Positions 47,557-55,495 of a stretch of 64,000 nt of DNA are shown in pieces. Source of the DNA: Vulcaniibacterium gelatinicum (lineage in GTDB: Bacteria > Pseudomonadota > Gammaproteobacteria > Xanthomonadales > Xanthomonadaceae); the NCBI RefSeq assembly GCF_008033445.1, contig NZ_VNKO01000013.1, forward strand, positions 27,559-91,558. Direction: 5' to 3'. The notes beneath the pieces are model-generated. The model saw nothing but the letters and a program-made list of their open reading frames with translations. It was not told the origin of the DNA and searched no databases. The position numbers were made by a program, and so were the translations under genes. The first letter of the stretch is position 1. Each line of letters begins with the position of its first letter.

Positions 47557-48545
47557 CGGACCCCCTGCCCGTGACCGACGACCCCGCTCCTGCCGCCCGG
47601 CCCGCGCGCGCGCGCCGCTGGCCCTGGCTGCTGGCCGTGATCGTGCTGGCCATCGCCGGCGCGGGCGGCTGGCGCTGGTGGCAACAGCGCCAGGCCGCCG
47701 CGCACACCGCGGCCGCCGGCCTCGAACAGCGGGTGGAGGCGCTGGAGCTGCGCATGGCCGGCCTGCGCCGCGAGCTGCGCGGGCAAAGCCAGCGCCTGCA
47801 ACAGGCCGAGGCCACCAACCGCGTGCTGCGCGACGAGCTGCTCGGCCTGGGCCAGCGCGCGGCGCTGCTCGAGGACAGCGTGTCGAAGCTGGCCGACCCC
47901 GACCGCCACGGCGCGCAGGCGCTGCGCCTGGACGAGGTCGAATGGCTGCTCACCGCGGCGCAGCAGCGGCTGACGCTGGCCGGCGACCTCGACGGCGCGC
48001 GCCGCGCCTATGCCCTCGCCGCCGGCCTGCTCGACGGCATCGACGATCCGGCCTACCTGAGCCTGCGCCAGACCCTGGCCCAGGAACGCGCCGCGCTCGA
48101 CGCGCAGGGCGCCGACCCGCGCCTGGCCGCCGCCGCGCGCCTGGATGCGCTGCTCGCCGCCCTGTCGCGGCTGCCGGAACAGCCCGATCCGGCTGCGGCC
48201 GCGCCGCGCGCACCGTGGTGGCAACGCCTGCTCGGCCGCTTCGTCGAGGTGCGGCGCAGCGGCGACGTGCTGCTGCGCGCGCCGTCCGAACGCGCCGCCG
48301 CGCAGGACGCGCTGCAGCTCGAATTCACCCTCGCCCGCGCCGCGCTCGAGCGCCGCGACGAGGCCGCCTGGCGCGCTGCGCTGGCCCGCGCCGAACGCTG
48401 GCTGTCGCGGCTGTGGCCGGACACGCCGCAACGCCGCGCGCACGCAGCCGAACTGCGCGCGCTGCAGGCGCTGCCGTTGCGCCCGGTGCTGCCGGTGCTC
48501 GGCAGCACGCTGGCGCAGCTGCGGGCGATGCGCGCCGCGCGCTGA
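47553..48545 (+). CDS. hemX: HemX-like membrane protein
   Basis: A 330-residue protein: one N-terminal transmembrane helix (RWPWLLAVIVLAIAGAGGW), a coiled coil (AAGLEQRVEALELRMAGLRRELRGQSQRLQQAEATN) and a helical C-terminal domain (VEWLLTAAQQRLTLAGDLDGARRAYALA). This is the HemX layout from the hemD-hemX-hemY operon. Its part in haem synthesis is not proven. Translation begins at GTG 47553, inside the hemD stop codon. Confidence 0.93.
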   Translation: MTDPLPVTDDPAPAARPARARRWPWLLAVIVLAIAGAGGWRWWQQRQAAAHTAAAGLEQRVEALELRMAGLRRELRGQSQRLQQAEATNRVLRDELLGLGQRAALLEDSVSKLADPDRHGAQALRLDEVEWLLTAAQQRLTLAGDLDGARRAYALAAGLLDGIDDPAYLSLRQTLAQERAALDAQGADPRLAAAARLDALLAALSRLPEQPDPAAAAPRAPWWQRLLGRFVEVRRSGDVLLRAPSERAAAQDALQLEFTLARAALERRDEAAWRAALARAERWLSRLWPDTPQRRAHAAELRALQALPLRPVLPVLGSTLAQLRAMRAAR

Positions 48546-48598
48546 CCGGCACGCCGAACCCTGCGCCGGCGACGGCGCCGCATGCGAAGGAGGACGCC

Positions 48599-49849
48599 AT
48601 GACCCTGTTCCGCTGGCTGCTGTTCTGGCTCCTGCTCGCGCTGGCCGGCGCGCTGGTCGCGCAGTTGCTGGTGCAGGATCCGGGCGCGGTGCTGATCCGC
48701 TTGCGCGGGATGGAATACCGCTTCACCGTGGTCACCGGGCTGGTGCTGCTGGCGCTGGCCGGGGTCGTGCTGTGGCTGCTGTGGTCGCTGCTGAGCCTGC
48801 CGCTGCGCGGCTGGCGCCGGCGGCGCGAGCGCCGCGCCCGGGCCCGTTTCGGCGAAGGCCTGCTGGCCCTGCACCACGGCCAGTACGAACGCGCGCAGGC
48901 GCTGCTCGTGCAGGCCGCCGAGCTGCCCGACCAGGCCGTGGCCGCGCACCTCGCCGCGGTGCGCGCCGCCGACGCGCGCGGCGATGCCGAAGCGGCCGCG
49001 ACGCTGCTGGCCACGCTGGCGACGGCGCATCCGGGCGCGCACGCGGTGCTGGTCGCCGAGCGCGCGCTGGCGCGCAGCGACGCCGCGGCCGCGTTGCAGG
49101 CGCTGGACGCGCCGGCCGCGCAGCCGCTGCCGCCGCGCGGGCTGTTGCTGCGCGCCGAGGCGCTGGCTGCGCTCGGGCGCAGCGGCGAGGCCTACGGCCT
49201 GCTCGGGGCGCTGCGCCTGCAGCAGGCGTTGCCCGCCACCGAGTTCGAGGCGCTGCAGGTGCGCCTGGCGGCCGCGGCCTTGCGCGAAGCCGCCGATCCC
49301 AACGTGCTGGCCGACACCTGGGATGCGCTGCCGCCGGCGCTGCGCCAGACGCCGGCGGTGGTCGCCGCCTATGCCGGACGCGCCGCCGCGCTGCGCTGGG
49401 ACGAGGCGGCATCGCGCAGTCTGGAGCAGGCGCTGGAGGCGCGCTGGGACGAGGCGCTGGTGGCACTCTACGGCCGGCTCGGGATCGGCCGGCTGGAGGC
49501 GTGCCGGGCGCAGGCCGAGCGCTGGCTGTCGGCGCATCCGTCGAGCCCGGCGCTGTTGCTCACGCTCGCGCGCCTGGCGCGCCAGGCCGGACAATGGCCG
49601 CAGGCCGAGGCGCTGTTGCACCGGGCATTGGCGCAGGGGGCGGGCAGCGAAGCCTGGGAGGAACTGGGCGCCGGCCATGCCGCGGCCGGCGACGAGGCGC
49701 TGGCCCGCCAGTGCTACGCCAACGCGCTGCGCGTCCTGCGCGGCGAGCCGCCCATCGCGCTGCCCGGCCGCGATCTGCGCCAACGCATCCACGACAGTGC
49801 CGCCATCGAGGAACGCGACGAACACGGCGTGCCGCGCTTGCGCGAGTGA
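48599..49849 (+). CDS. hemY: HemY-like tetratricopeptide membrane protein
   Basis: A 416-residue protein with two N-terminal membrane helices (LLFWLLLALAGALVAQLLV and FTVVTGLVLLALAGVVLWLL) and TPR-like helical repeats through the rest. The HemY_N domain with VLIRLRGMEYRFTVV is typical. This is the third gene of hemDXY. It is not the protoporphyrinogen oxidase that shares the name. The ribosome-binding site AAGGAGG stands 6 nt before ATG 48599. Confidence 0.93.
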   Translation: MTLFRWLLFWLLLALAGALVAQLLVQDPGAVLIRLRGMEYRFTVVTGLVLLALAGVVLWLLWSLLSLPLRGWRRRRERRARARFGEGLLALHHGQYERAQALLVQAAELPDQAVAAHLAAVRAADARGDAEAAATLLATLATAHPGAHAVLVAERALARSDAAAALQALDAPAAQPLPPRGLLLRAEALAALGRSGEAYGLLGALRLQQALPATEFEALQVRLAAAALREAADPNVLADTWDALPPALRQTPAVVAAYAGRAAALRWDEAASRSLEQALEARWDEALVALYGRLGIGRLEACRAQAERWLSAHPSSPALLLTLARLARQAGQWPQAEALLHRALAQGAGSEAWEELGAGHAAAGDEALARQCYANALRVLRGEPPIALPGRDLRQRIHDSAAIEERDEHGVPRLRE

Positions 49850-49904
49850 GTGCGTGGCGACACTGAAAACGGCGGTTGCTTGGTCGGCCCGGATCCGGGT
49901 GGAT

Positions 49905-49976
49905 TGCGGGAGGCTTGGCCGGCCCGACTCCGGTGCGCGGGGGGTATCGCTCTCCGCTCGGTCTGGGACGCCGCCC
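49905..49976 (+). repeat. Dispersed repeat, direct copy (partner at 43564-43630)
   Basis: This about 72-bp stretch matches the complement of 43564-43630. It fills part of the 333-bp gap between hemY and ax21. Between it and the terminator at 50110 I see no gene or clear motif. Confidence 0.7.
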
Positions 49977-50109
49977 CTCGCAGGTTCGCTCTACGCTTCC
50001 TCCCCACGCTCGGTCGCCCTTACGCAGTTGCGCTTCACTTCGTTCGCTGTGATCAACTTACGGCAGGACTTCCAGCCGCAAGAGTGCGCCCATGCCGGGC
50101 GCACCAAAA

Positions 50110-50133
50110 GAAGCCCGGCCGGAGCCGGGCTTC
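50110..50133 (-). terminator. Intrinsic terminator of ax21
   Basis: A 10-bp perfect stem GAAGCCCGGC/GCCGGGCTTC with a 4-nt loop, followed on the minus strand by TTTTGG, about 50 bp beyond the ax21 stop. Confidence 0.8.
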
Positions 50134-50182
50134 CGATCGCGACCTCGGGGGAGAGAGAGGGGTCGCGAATGCCTGGAGAGGC

Positions 50183-50737
50183 TTACCAGGTAAAGCGCGG
50201 GCCGACGAACCACTGGGTGTCGCCGTCCACGAACTTGACGTCGCCGCTGACGCCCCAGTTCCGGGCGAACTTCACCTGCGCGCCGAGCCGGCCGTAGAAC
50301 TCGCCGTCGGCCTGCTCGTAGTCCTCGTAGCCGGCCATCGCCCAGCCCTCGAAGCTCGGCGCCAGCGCGCCACGCACGCCGACCTCGGTGCTGTAGCCGT
50401 CGAAGTCCAGGCCGCTGCCGGCATCGAACTTCTCGTAGGCCACGCGCGCGACCAGGTCGGCCTTCGGCGCGATCTGGTGGTTGTAGCCCACACCCACGCG
50501 CCACTGGTCGAAGTCGAAATTGGTGCCGTCGAGCTCCTGGTTGGAGTAGGCGCCGAACAGGTGCACGTTCGGATGCACCGCGACCGAGCCGCTCAGACCG
50601 AAGCCGTCGGCGTCGCCGGCGTCGGTGTCGGTGGCCACGTAGCCGCCCTCGACGAAGTTGTACGACACGCCCTCGGCCGCGGACGCGGCGAACGGCAGCG
50701 ACGCCAGCAGGGCCAGGGCAATCAGGGAACGCTTCAT
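50183..50737 (-). CDS. ax21: Ax21-family outer-membrane protein
   Basis: A 184-residue small beta-barrel protein. MKRSLIALALLASLPFAASA is the signal peptide. The mature sequence has alternating strands such as VSYNFVEGGYVATDTDAGDADGFGLSGSVAVHPNVHLFGAYSN and ends in a terminal Trp (PRFTW), the outer-membrane insertion signal. It closely follows the Ax21 pattern known from Xanthomonas, where it is an outer-membrane or vesicle protein. It has its own terminator. The 161-bp upstream gap should hold its promoter, but none is obvious to me. Confidence 0.9.
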   Translation of the reverse strand: MKRSLIALALLASLPFAASAAEGVSYNFVEGGYVATDTDAGDADGFGLSGSVAVHPNVHLFGAYSNQELDGTNFDFDQWRVGVGYNHQIAPKADLVARVAYEKFDAGSGLDFDGYSTEVGVRGALAPSFEGWAMAGYEDYEQADGEFYGRLGAQVKFARNWGVSGDVKFVDGDTQWFVGPRFTW

Positions 50738-50898
50738 GGAAAACCTCTTCTCGTTTGTTGTCGTGCGAAGACCGGGCGAAGGGAGAGGGAGCGGCCCGGC
50801 GCGGCCCATTCTTCGCAGCGGCCCGCAACCGCGACTGAATTCAGAACCCGCCGGTTCAGGAACTTTTCGGGAAGCGCGTGGTCGGCGCGCGGCCGCGC

Positions 50899-51363
50899 TC
50901 AGCCGCCGCCGGCGAAACCGTGCTGGCGCCAGGCCTCGTACACCACCACCGCGACCGCGTTGGACAGGTTCAGGCTGCGGTTGTGCGGGCGCATCGGCAG
51001 GCGCAGGCGCTGCGCGGGCGGCAGCGCCTCGAGCACCGCGTCGGGCAGGCCGCGCGTCTCCGGGCCGAACAGGAACGCATCGCCCGCGCGGTAGGCGATG
51101 CGGTCGTAGCGCACCTGGCCGCGGGTGCTGAGCGCGAACACCCGCGCCGGCGCGACCGCGGCAAGCGCGGCGGCGAGATCCGGGTGCACGCGCAGCGTGG
51201 CGTACTCGTGGTAGTCGAGCCCGGCGCGGCGCAACTGCTTGTCCTCGAGCGAGAAGCCGAGCGGCTCGATGAGGTGCAGCTGCGCGCCGCTGTTGGCACA
51301 CAGCCGGATCACGTTGCCGGTGTTGGGCGGGATCTCGGGTTGGTAGAGGATGACGTGGAACAT
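50899..51363 (-). CDS. trmL: tRNA (cytidine/uridine34-2'-O)-methyltransferase TrmL
   Basis: A 154-residue SPOUT methyltransferase acting on the wobble base of tRNA-Leu. Family motifs: MFHVILYQPEIPPNTGNVIRLCANSG at the start, LHLIEPLGFSLEDKQLRRAGLDYHEY, LFGPETRGLP and the knot-forming LNLSNAVAVVVYEAWRQ. It starts 2 bp after the SDR stop on the same strand, so the two are co-transcribed. The start at 51363 gives the standard N-terminus. Confidence 0.96.
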   Translation of the reverse strand: MFHVILYQPEIPPNTGNVIRLCANSGAQLHLIEPLGFSLEDKQLRRAGLDYHEYATLRVHPDLAAALAAVAPARVFALSTRGQVRYDRIAYRAGDAFLFGPETRGLPDAVLEALPPAQRLRLPMRPHNRSLNLSNAVAVVVYEAWRQHGFAGGG

Positions 51364-51365
51364 CT

Positions 51366-52070
51366 TCACCAGGCGATCGGCTGGCCCTGCCAGTCGAAGA
51401 ACCGGCCGCTGTCCGCCGGCGACACGCGTTCGAGCACCTGCAGCAGCCCGGCCACTGATTCCTCCGGCGCCAGCGGCGCGTCCGGGTTGCCCATGTCGGT
51501 GCGCACCCAGCCGGGATGCAGCGCCACCACCACGATCCCGCGCGGCGCCAGCGCGTGCGCGAGCTGCACCGTGGCCATGTTCAGCGCCGCCTTGCTGATG
51601 CAATAGCTCGGCGACCGGAACTCGGTGCGGGTGGCGATCAGGCCCATGGTGCTGGACACGTTGGCCACACGCGCGCCGTCGGCCAGCCGCGGCGCCAGTG
51701 CCTGGGTCAGCAGGAACGGGCCGGCCGCGTTGGTGCGCAGGCTGTCCTCGAGCAGCGCCGGCTCGATCCGCCCCCAGCGCTCGCCCGAGTGCAGCACGCC
51801 GGCGTTGTTCAGCAGCAGGTCCAGGCGCCCGTCCTCGCCCAGCACCCACGGCAGCTCGCGGGCGAGTTCGGCGCGCGACTTCTCCGCGGCCACGTCCAGC
51901 GGCAGCACGTGCAGGCGGCCGGGGTGCTCGCCGCTGAGCGCGTTGAGCGCGGTGGCCCGGCCGGGCTGGCGCGCGGTGGCGACCACGTGCGCGCCGCGGG
52001 CCAGCAGCGCGCGCACAAAGGCCAGGCCGAGGCCGCGGTTGGCGCCGGTGACCAGGCAATGGCGGAACAT
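51366..52070 (-). CDS. Short-chain dehydrogenase (carbonyl-reductase-like)
   Basis: A 234-residue Rossmann enzyme with TGANRGLGLAFVRALLARG, NNAGVLHSGERWG, catalytic Ser in ANVSSTMG, and the YCISKAALN Tyr-Lys motif. This resembles the C-factor/sniffer-like subgroup. The substrate is not known. Start at MFRHC (52070) is chosen because GGAG lies 8 nt before it. An earlier ATG nine codons upstream is weaker. It is divergent from the M16 peptidase gene. Confidence 0.9.
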   Translation of the reverse strand: MFRHCLVTGANRGLGLAFVRALLARGAHVVATARQPGRATALNALSGEHPGRLHVLPLDVAAEKSRAELARELPWVLGEDGRLDLLLNNAGVLHSGERWGRIEPALLEDSLRTNAAGPFLLTQALAPRLADGARVANVSSTMGLIATRTEFRSPSYCISKAALNMATVQLAHALAPRGIVVVALHPGWVRTDMGNPDAPLAPEESVAGLLQVLERVSPADSGRFFDWQGQPIAW

Positions 52071-52212
52071 GGCAGGGGCTCCATTCAGGGACGCCACAGG
52101 ATATCCGCCGGGGGCGGAGGGACTTGTGGCCTAGTGCCCGCCGGGCGCGCGCCCGCTAGGATGGCTGGTTGCCCGAACGGGGATTCGGGCCTTTGCCACA
52201 AGGAGCGTTCCC

Positions 52213-55092
52213 ATGTCTGCAGTTCCACGGCCCCGTGCCGTCCTGAGCTTCGCCCTCGCCGCCGCGCTCGGCGTCGGCGCCGGCCTTGCCCTCCTCGCCC
52301 CGCCGGCCCATGCGCGTACCGCACAGGCCGCACGGGTGGATATCCCGTACGAGCAGTTCACCCTGCCCAACGGCCTGCGCGTGATCGTGCACACCGACCG
52401 CAAGGCGCCGATCGTGGCGGTGAACCTGTGGTACCACGTCGGCTCCAAGGACGAACCGCCCGGCCGCAGCGGCTTCGCCCACCTGTTCGAGCACCTGATG
52501 TTCAACGGCTCCGAACACCACCGCGGCGAGTTCTTCGAGCCGTTCGAGCTGGTCGGCGCCACCGACATGAACGGCACCACCAACCAGGACCGCACCAACT
52601 ACTTCCAGAACGTGCCCACCACCGCGCTCGACATGGCGCTGTGGATGGAGTCCGACCGCATGGGCCACCTGCTCGGCGCGATCGACCAGAAGACGCTCGA
52701 CGAGCAGCGCGGCGTGGTCCAGAACGAGAAGCGCCAGGGCGAAAACCAGCCCTACGGCCAGGTCTGGCAGCTGCTCGGGCGCACGATGTACCCGAAGGGC
52801 CACCCGTACCACCACCCGGTGATCGGCTCGATGGCCGACCTCAACGCGGCCACGCTCGAGGACGTGAAGAACTGGTTCCGCACCTGGTACGGCCCGAACA
52901 ACGCGGTGCTGGTGCTGGCCGGCGACATTGACGTGGCCACGGCGAAGGAGAAGGTGGCCAAGTACTTCGGCCACATCCCGGCCGGCCCGACCATGGCGCA
53001 GCCGAAGCCGGATCCGGCCAAGCGCCGCCAGGACACCCGCAGCACCTTCCAGGACAAGGTGCCGCAGGCGCGCGTGTACCGGGTCTGGAACGTGGCCGAA
53101 TACGGCAACCCCGACATTGACCGGCTGCAGCTGCTGGCGCAGGTGCTCGGCGGCAGCAAGTCCTCGCGCCTGGACAAGCGCCTGGTGCACGAGGACAAGC
53201 TCGCCGACAACGTCAGCGCCTTCGCCTGGGCCGGCCAGCTCGGCTCGACCTTCCTGGTGATGGCCGACGTCAAGCAGGGCGTGGATCCGGCGAAAGTGGA
53301 GGCCGCGATCGACCAGGAGCTGAAGAAGCTGCTCGCCGACGGCCCCACCGCGGCCGAGACCGAGCAGGCGCGCACCGTGTTCAAGGCCGGCTTCATCCGC
53401 GGCATCGAGCGCATCGGCGGCTTCGGCGGCAAGGCCGACGCGCTGGCCGAATGCGCGGTGTACACCGGCGACCCCGGCTGCTTCCGCGACAGCCTGGCGA
53501 CGATCGAGTCCGCCACCCCGGCCGATCTCCGCGCCGCCGGCCGGCGCTGGCTCGACGTCGGCAGCCACACCCTGGTGGTGCTGCCCGGCGAGCGCCAGAC
53601 GCTGGCCGAGGAGCCCGCGGCCACGCCGACCCCGCTGACCCTGCCGCCGGTGGATCCGAAGTACACCACCCTGCCGAGCACGGTGGACCGCAGCCAGGGC
53701 GTGCCGAAGACCACCGCCTTCCCCGAACTGAAGTTCCCGCAGCTGCAGCGCGCCACGCTCAGCAACGGCACCCGGGTGATCCTGGCCGAACGCCACGACA
53801 TCCCGGTGGTGCAGATGAACTGGCTGTTCGGCGGCGGCTACGCGGCCGATGCCGGCAAGCTCGGCGCGATGAGCTTCACCATGGGCATGCTCGACGAGGG
53901 CGCGGGCGAGTACGACGCGCTCGCGTTCGGCAACCGCGCCGAGGCGCTGGGCGCCAACCTCGGCGCCGGCGCCTCGCTGGACGGTGCCAGCGCCTACCTG
54001 TCGGCGCTGAAGGAGAAGCTCGACGAATCGCTGGCCCTGTACGCCGACATGCTGCGCCGCCCGCGCTTCGAGCAGAAGGAGATCGAGCGGGTCAAGGCCA
54101 CCTGGATCGCCGGCATCGCCCAGGAAAAGGCGCGGCCGCAGGGCGCGGCGATGCGCGTGCTGCCGCCGCTGCTGTACGGCACGGGCCATCCGTACGCGGT
54201 GCCGTTCAGCGGCACCGGCACCGAGGCCTCGATCGCCGCGCTCGGCCGCGAGGACCTGGTCGCCAAGCACGCGCAGTGGGTGCGCCCGGACGGCGCCACG
54301 CTGGTGATCGTCGGCGACACCACGCTGGCCGAGATCGTGCCGCTGCTGGAGAAGCACTTCGGCGACTGGAAGCCGGCCACGCCCGCCCCGGCCAGGCCGG
54401 ACATCGCCCAGGTGCCGCTGCCGCCGCAGCCGCGCGTGTACCTGATCGACCAGCCGGGCGCGGTCCAGGCCAACCTCTACGTCGGCCAGCTGGTGCCGCC
54501 GACCACCGACCCCGGCGCGGTCAAGCTCGAGATCGCCAACGCCGTCCTCGGCGGCGAGTTCTCCTCGCGCCTGAACATGAACCTGCGCGAGGACAAGCAC
54601 TGGGCCTACGGCTCCTACAGCATGTTGCAGAACGCGCTCGGCCAGCGGCCGTGGCTGGCGTTCGCGCCGGTGCAGATTGACCGCACGGTGGACGCGCTGA
54701 AGGAACTGCGCCGAGAGATCACCGACTACGTCACCGGCAAGGCGCCGCCGAAGCCGGAGGAAGTGGCCAAGATCCAGGCCACCGAGATCCGCGGCCTGCC
54801 CGGCGCGTACGAAACCGCCGGCGCGGTGATGAGCACCATCGCCGGCATGGTCCGCTACCAGCGTCCGGACGACTGGGTGTTCCGGCGCAAGGCCGAGATC
54901 GAGGCGCTGACCCCGGCCCAGGTCGCGGCCGCGGCCGCGGCGATCAAGCCCGAGGCGCTGACCTGGGTGGTGGTCGGCGACCTGAAGGTGATCGAGCAGC
55001 CGGTGCGCGCGCTGAACTTCGGCGAGGTGCGCGTGGTGGATGCCGACGGCAAGCCGGCCGCGACCGCGCCGGCGACGAACGCGGCGAAGTAA
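52213..55092 (+). CDS. Two-domain M16 family metallopeptidase (periplasmic)
   Basis: A 959-residue exported zinc protease with a signal peptide (FALAAALGVGAGLALLAPPAHA). The first half carries HLFEH at residues 90-94, the inverted HXXEH zinc motif, with a third Glu ligand downstream near DEQRGVVQNEK. The second half (from about 510) is a homologous M16 domain without HXXEH (SFTMGMLDEGAG), so it is structural, as in processing-peptidase-like proteins. It would degrade peptides in the periplasm. Start ATG 52213 with AGGAG before it. A strong intrinsic terminator follows. Confidence 0.95.
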   Translation: MSAVPRPRAVLSFALAAALGVGAGLALLAPPAHARTAQAARVDIPYEQFTLPNGLRVIVHTDRKAPIVAVNLWYHVGSKDEPPGRSGFAHLFEHLMFNGSEHHRGEFFEPFELVGATDMNGTTNQDRTNYFQNVPTTALDMALWMESDRMGHLLGAIDQKTLDEQRGVVQNEKRQGENQPYGQVWQLLGRTMYPKGHPYHHPVIGSMADLNAATLEDVKNWFRTWYGPNNAVLVLAGDIDVATAKEKVAKYFGHIPAGPTMAQPKPDPAKRRQDTRSTFQDKVPQARVYRVWNVAEYGNPDIDRLQLLAQVLGGSKSSRLDKRLVHEDKLADNVSAFAWAGQLGSTFLVMADVKQGVDPAKVEAAIDQELKKLLADGPTAAETEQARTVFKAGFIRGIERIGGFGGKADALAECAVYTGDPGCFRDSLATIESATPADLRAAGRRWLDVGSHTLVVLPGERQTLAEEPAATPTPLTLPPVDPKYTTLPSTVDRSQGVPKTTAFPELKFPQLQRATLSNGTRVILAERHDIPVVQMNWLFGGGYAADAGKLGAMSFTMGMLDEGAGEYDALAFGNRAEALGANLGAGASLDGASAYLSALKEKLDESLALYADMLRRPRFEQKEIERVKATWIAGIAQEKARPQGAAMRVLPPLLYGTGHPYAVPFSGTGTEASIAALGREDLVAKHAQWVRPDGATLVIVGDTTLAEIVPLLEKHFGDWKPATPAPARPDIAQVPLPPQPRVYLIDQPGAVQANLYVGQLVPPTTDPGAVKLEIANAVLGGEFSSRLNMNLREDKHWAYGSYSMLQNALGQRPWLAFAPVQIDRTVDALKELRREITDYVTGKAPPKPEEVAKIQATEIRGLPGAYETAGAVMSTIAGMVRYQRPDDWVFRRKAEIEALTPAQVAAAAAAIKPEALTWVVVGDLKVIEQPVRALNFGEVRVVDADGKPAATAPATNAAK

Positions 55093-55128
55093 ACCGCCGC
55101 GCAAGTCACCGGCGGTTCATCGCCAACG

Positions 55129-55165
55129 ACGGCAGGCCGGGCCACAATCCGGCCTGCCGTTTTTT
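55129..55165 (+). terminator. Strong intrinsic terminator of the M16 gene
   Basis: A 12-bp perfect stem (ACGGCAGGCCGG and complement) with an 8-nt loop and a run of six Ts (T at 55160 to 55165). It is the clearest rho-independent terminator in the window. The next lipoprotein gene starts only 16 bp on. Confidence 0.92.
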
Positions 55166-55180
55166 CATCGGGAGTTGCCC

Positions 55181-55492
55181 ATGCGCCGTGCCGCGCTCAT
55201 CCTCGCCGCCGTTCCGACGCTGCTGACCGCCTGCACCTTCGTGCACCTGGCACCCGGCGCCAGCGCGGTGCGGGTGGTGGAAAGCCCGCCGGCCGGCTGC
55301 ATCAAGCGCGGCGAGATCGAGGTCGAGGTGACCCACAACGTCGCCTTCATCGAGCGCAACCCGCTGCGCGTGCGCGACGAACTCGAGACCCTGGCGCGCA
55401 ACGAGGCCCCGGGCCTGGGCGCCGACACCATCCACCCGCTGACCCCGCCCACCGCCGGCCAGCAGCGCTTCGCCGCCTGGCGCTGTCGCTGA
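55181..55492 (+). CDS. DUF4156 lipoprotein
   Basis: A 103-residue protein with a type II signal (ALILAAVPTLLTACTF). The mature domain has the DUF4156 pattern VRVVESPPAGCIKRGEIEVEVTH and LETLARNEAPGLGADTI with a Cys in the middle and at the end (AAWRCR). The function is unknown. Its convergent neighbour is the KefB-type gene, 3 bp away. Confidence 0.85.
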   Translation: MRRAALILAAVPTLLTACTFVHLAPGASAVRVVESPPAGCIKRGEIEVEVTHNVAFIERNPLRVRDELETLARNEAPGLGADTIHPLTPPTAGQQRFAAWRCR

Positions 55493-55495
55493 GGG

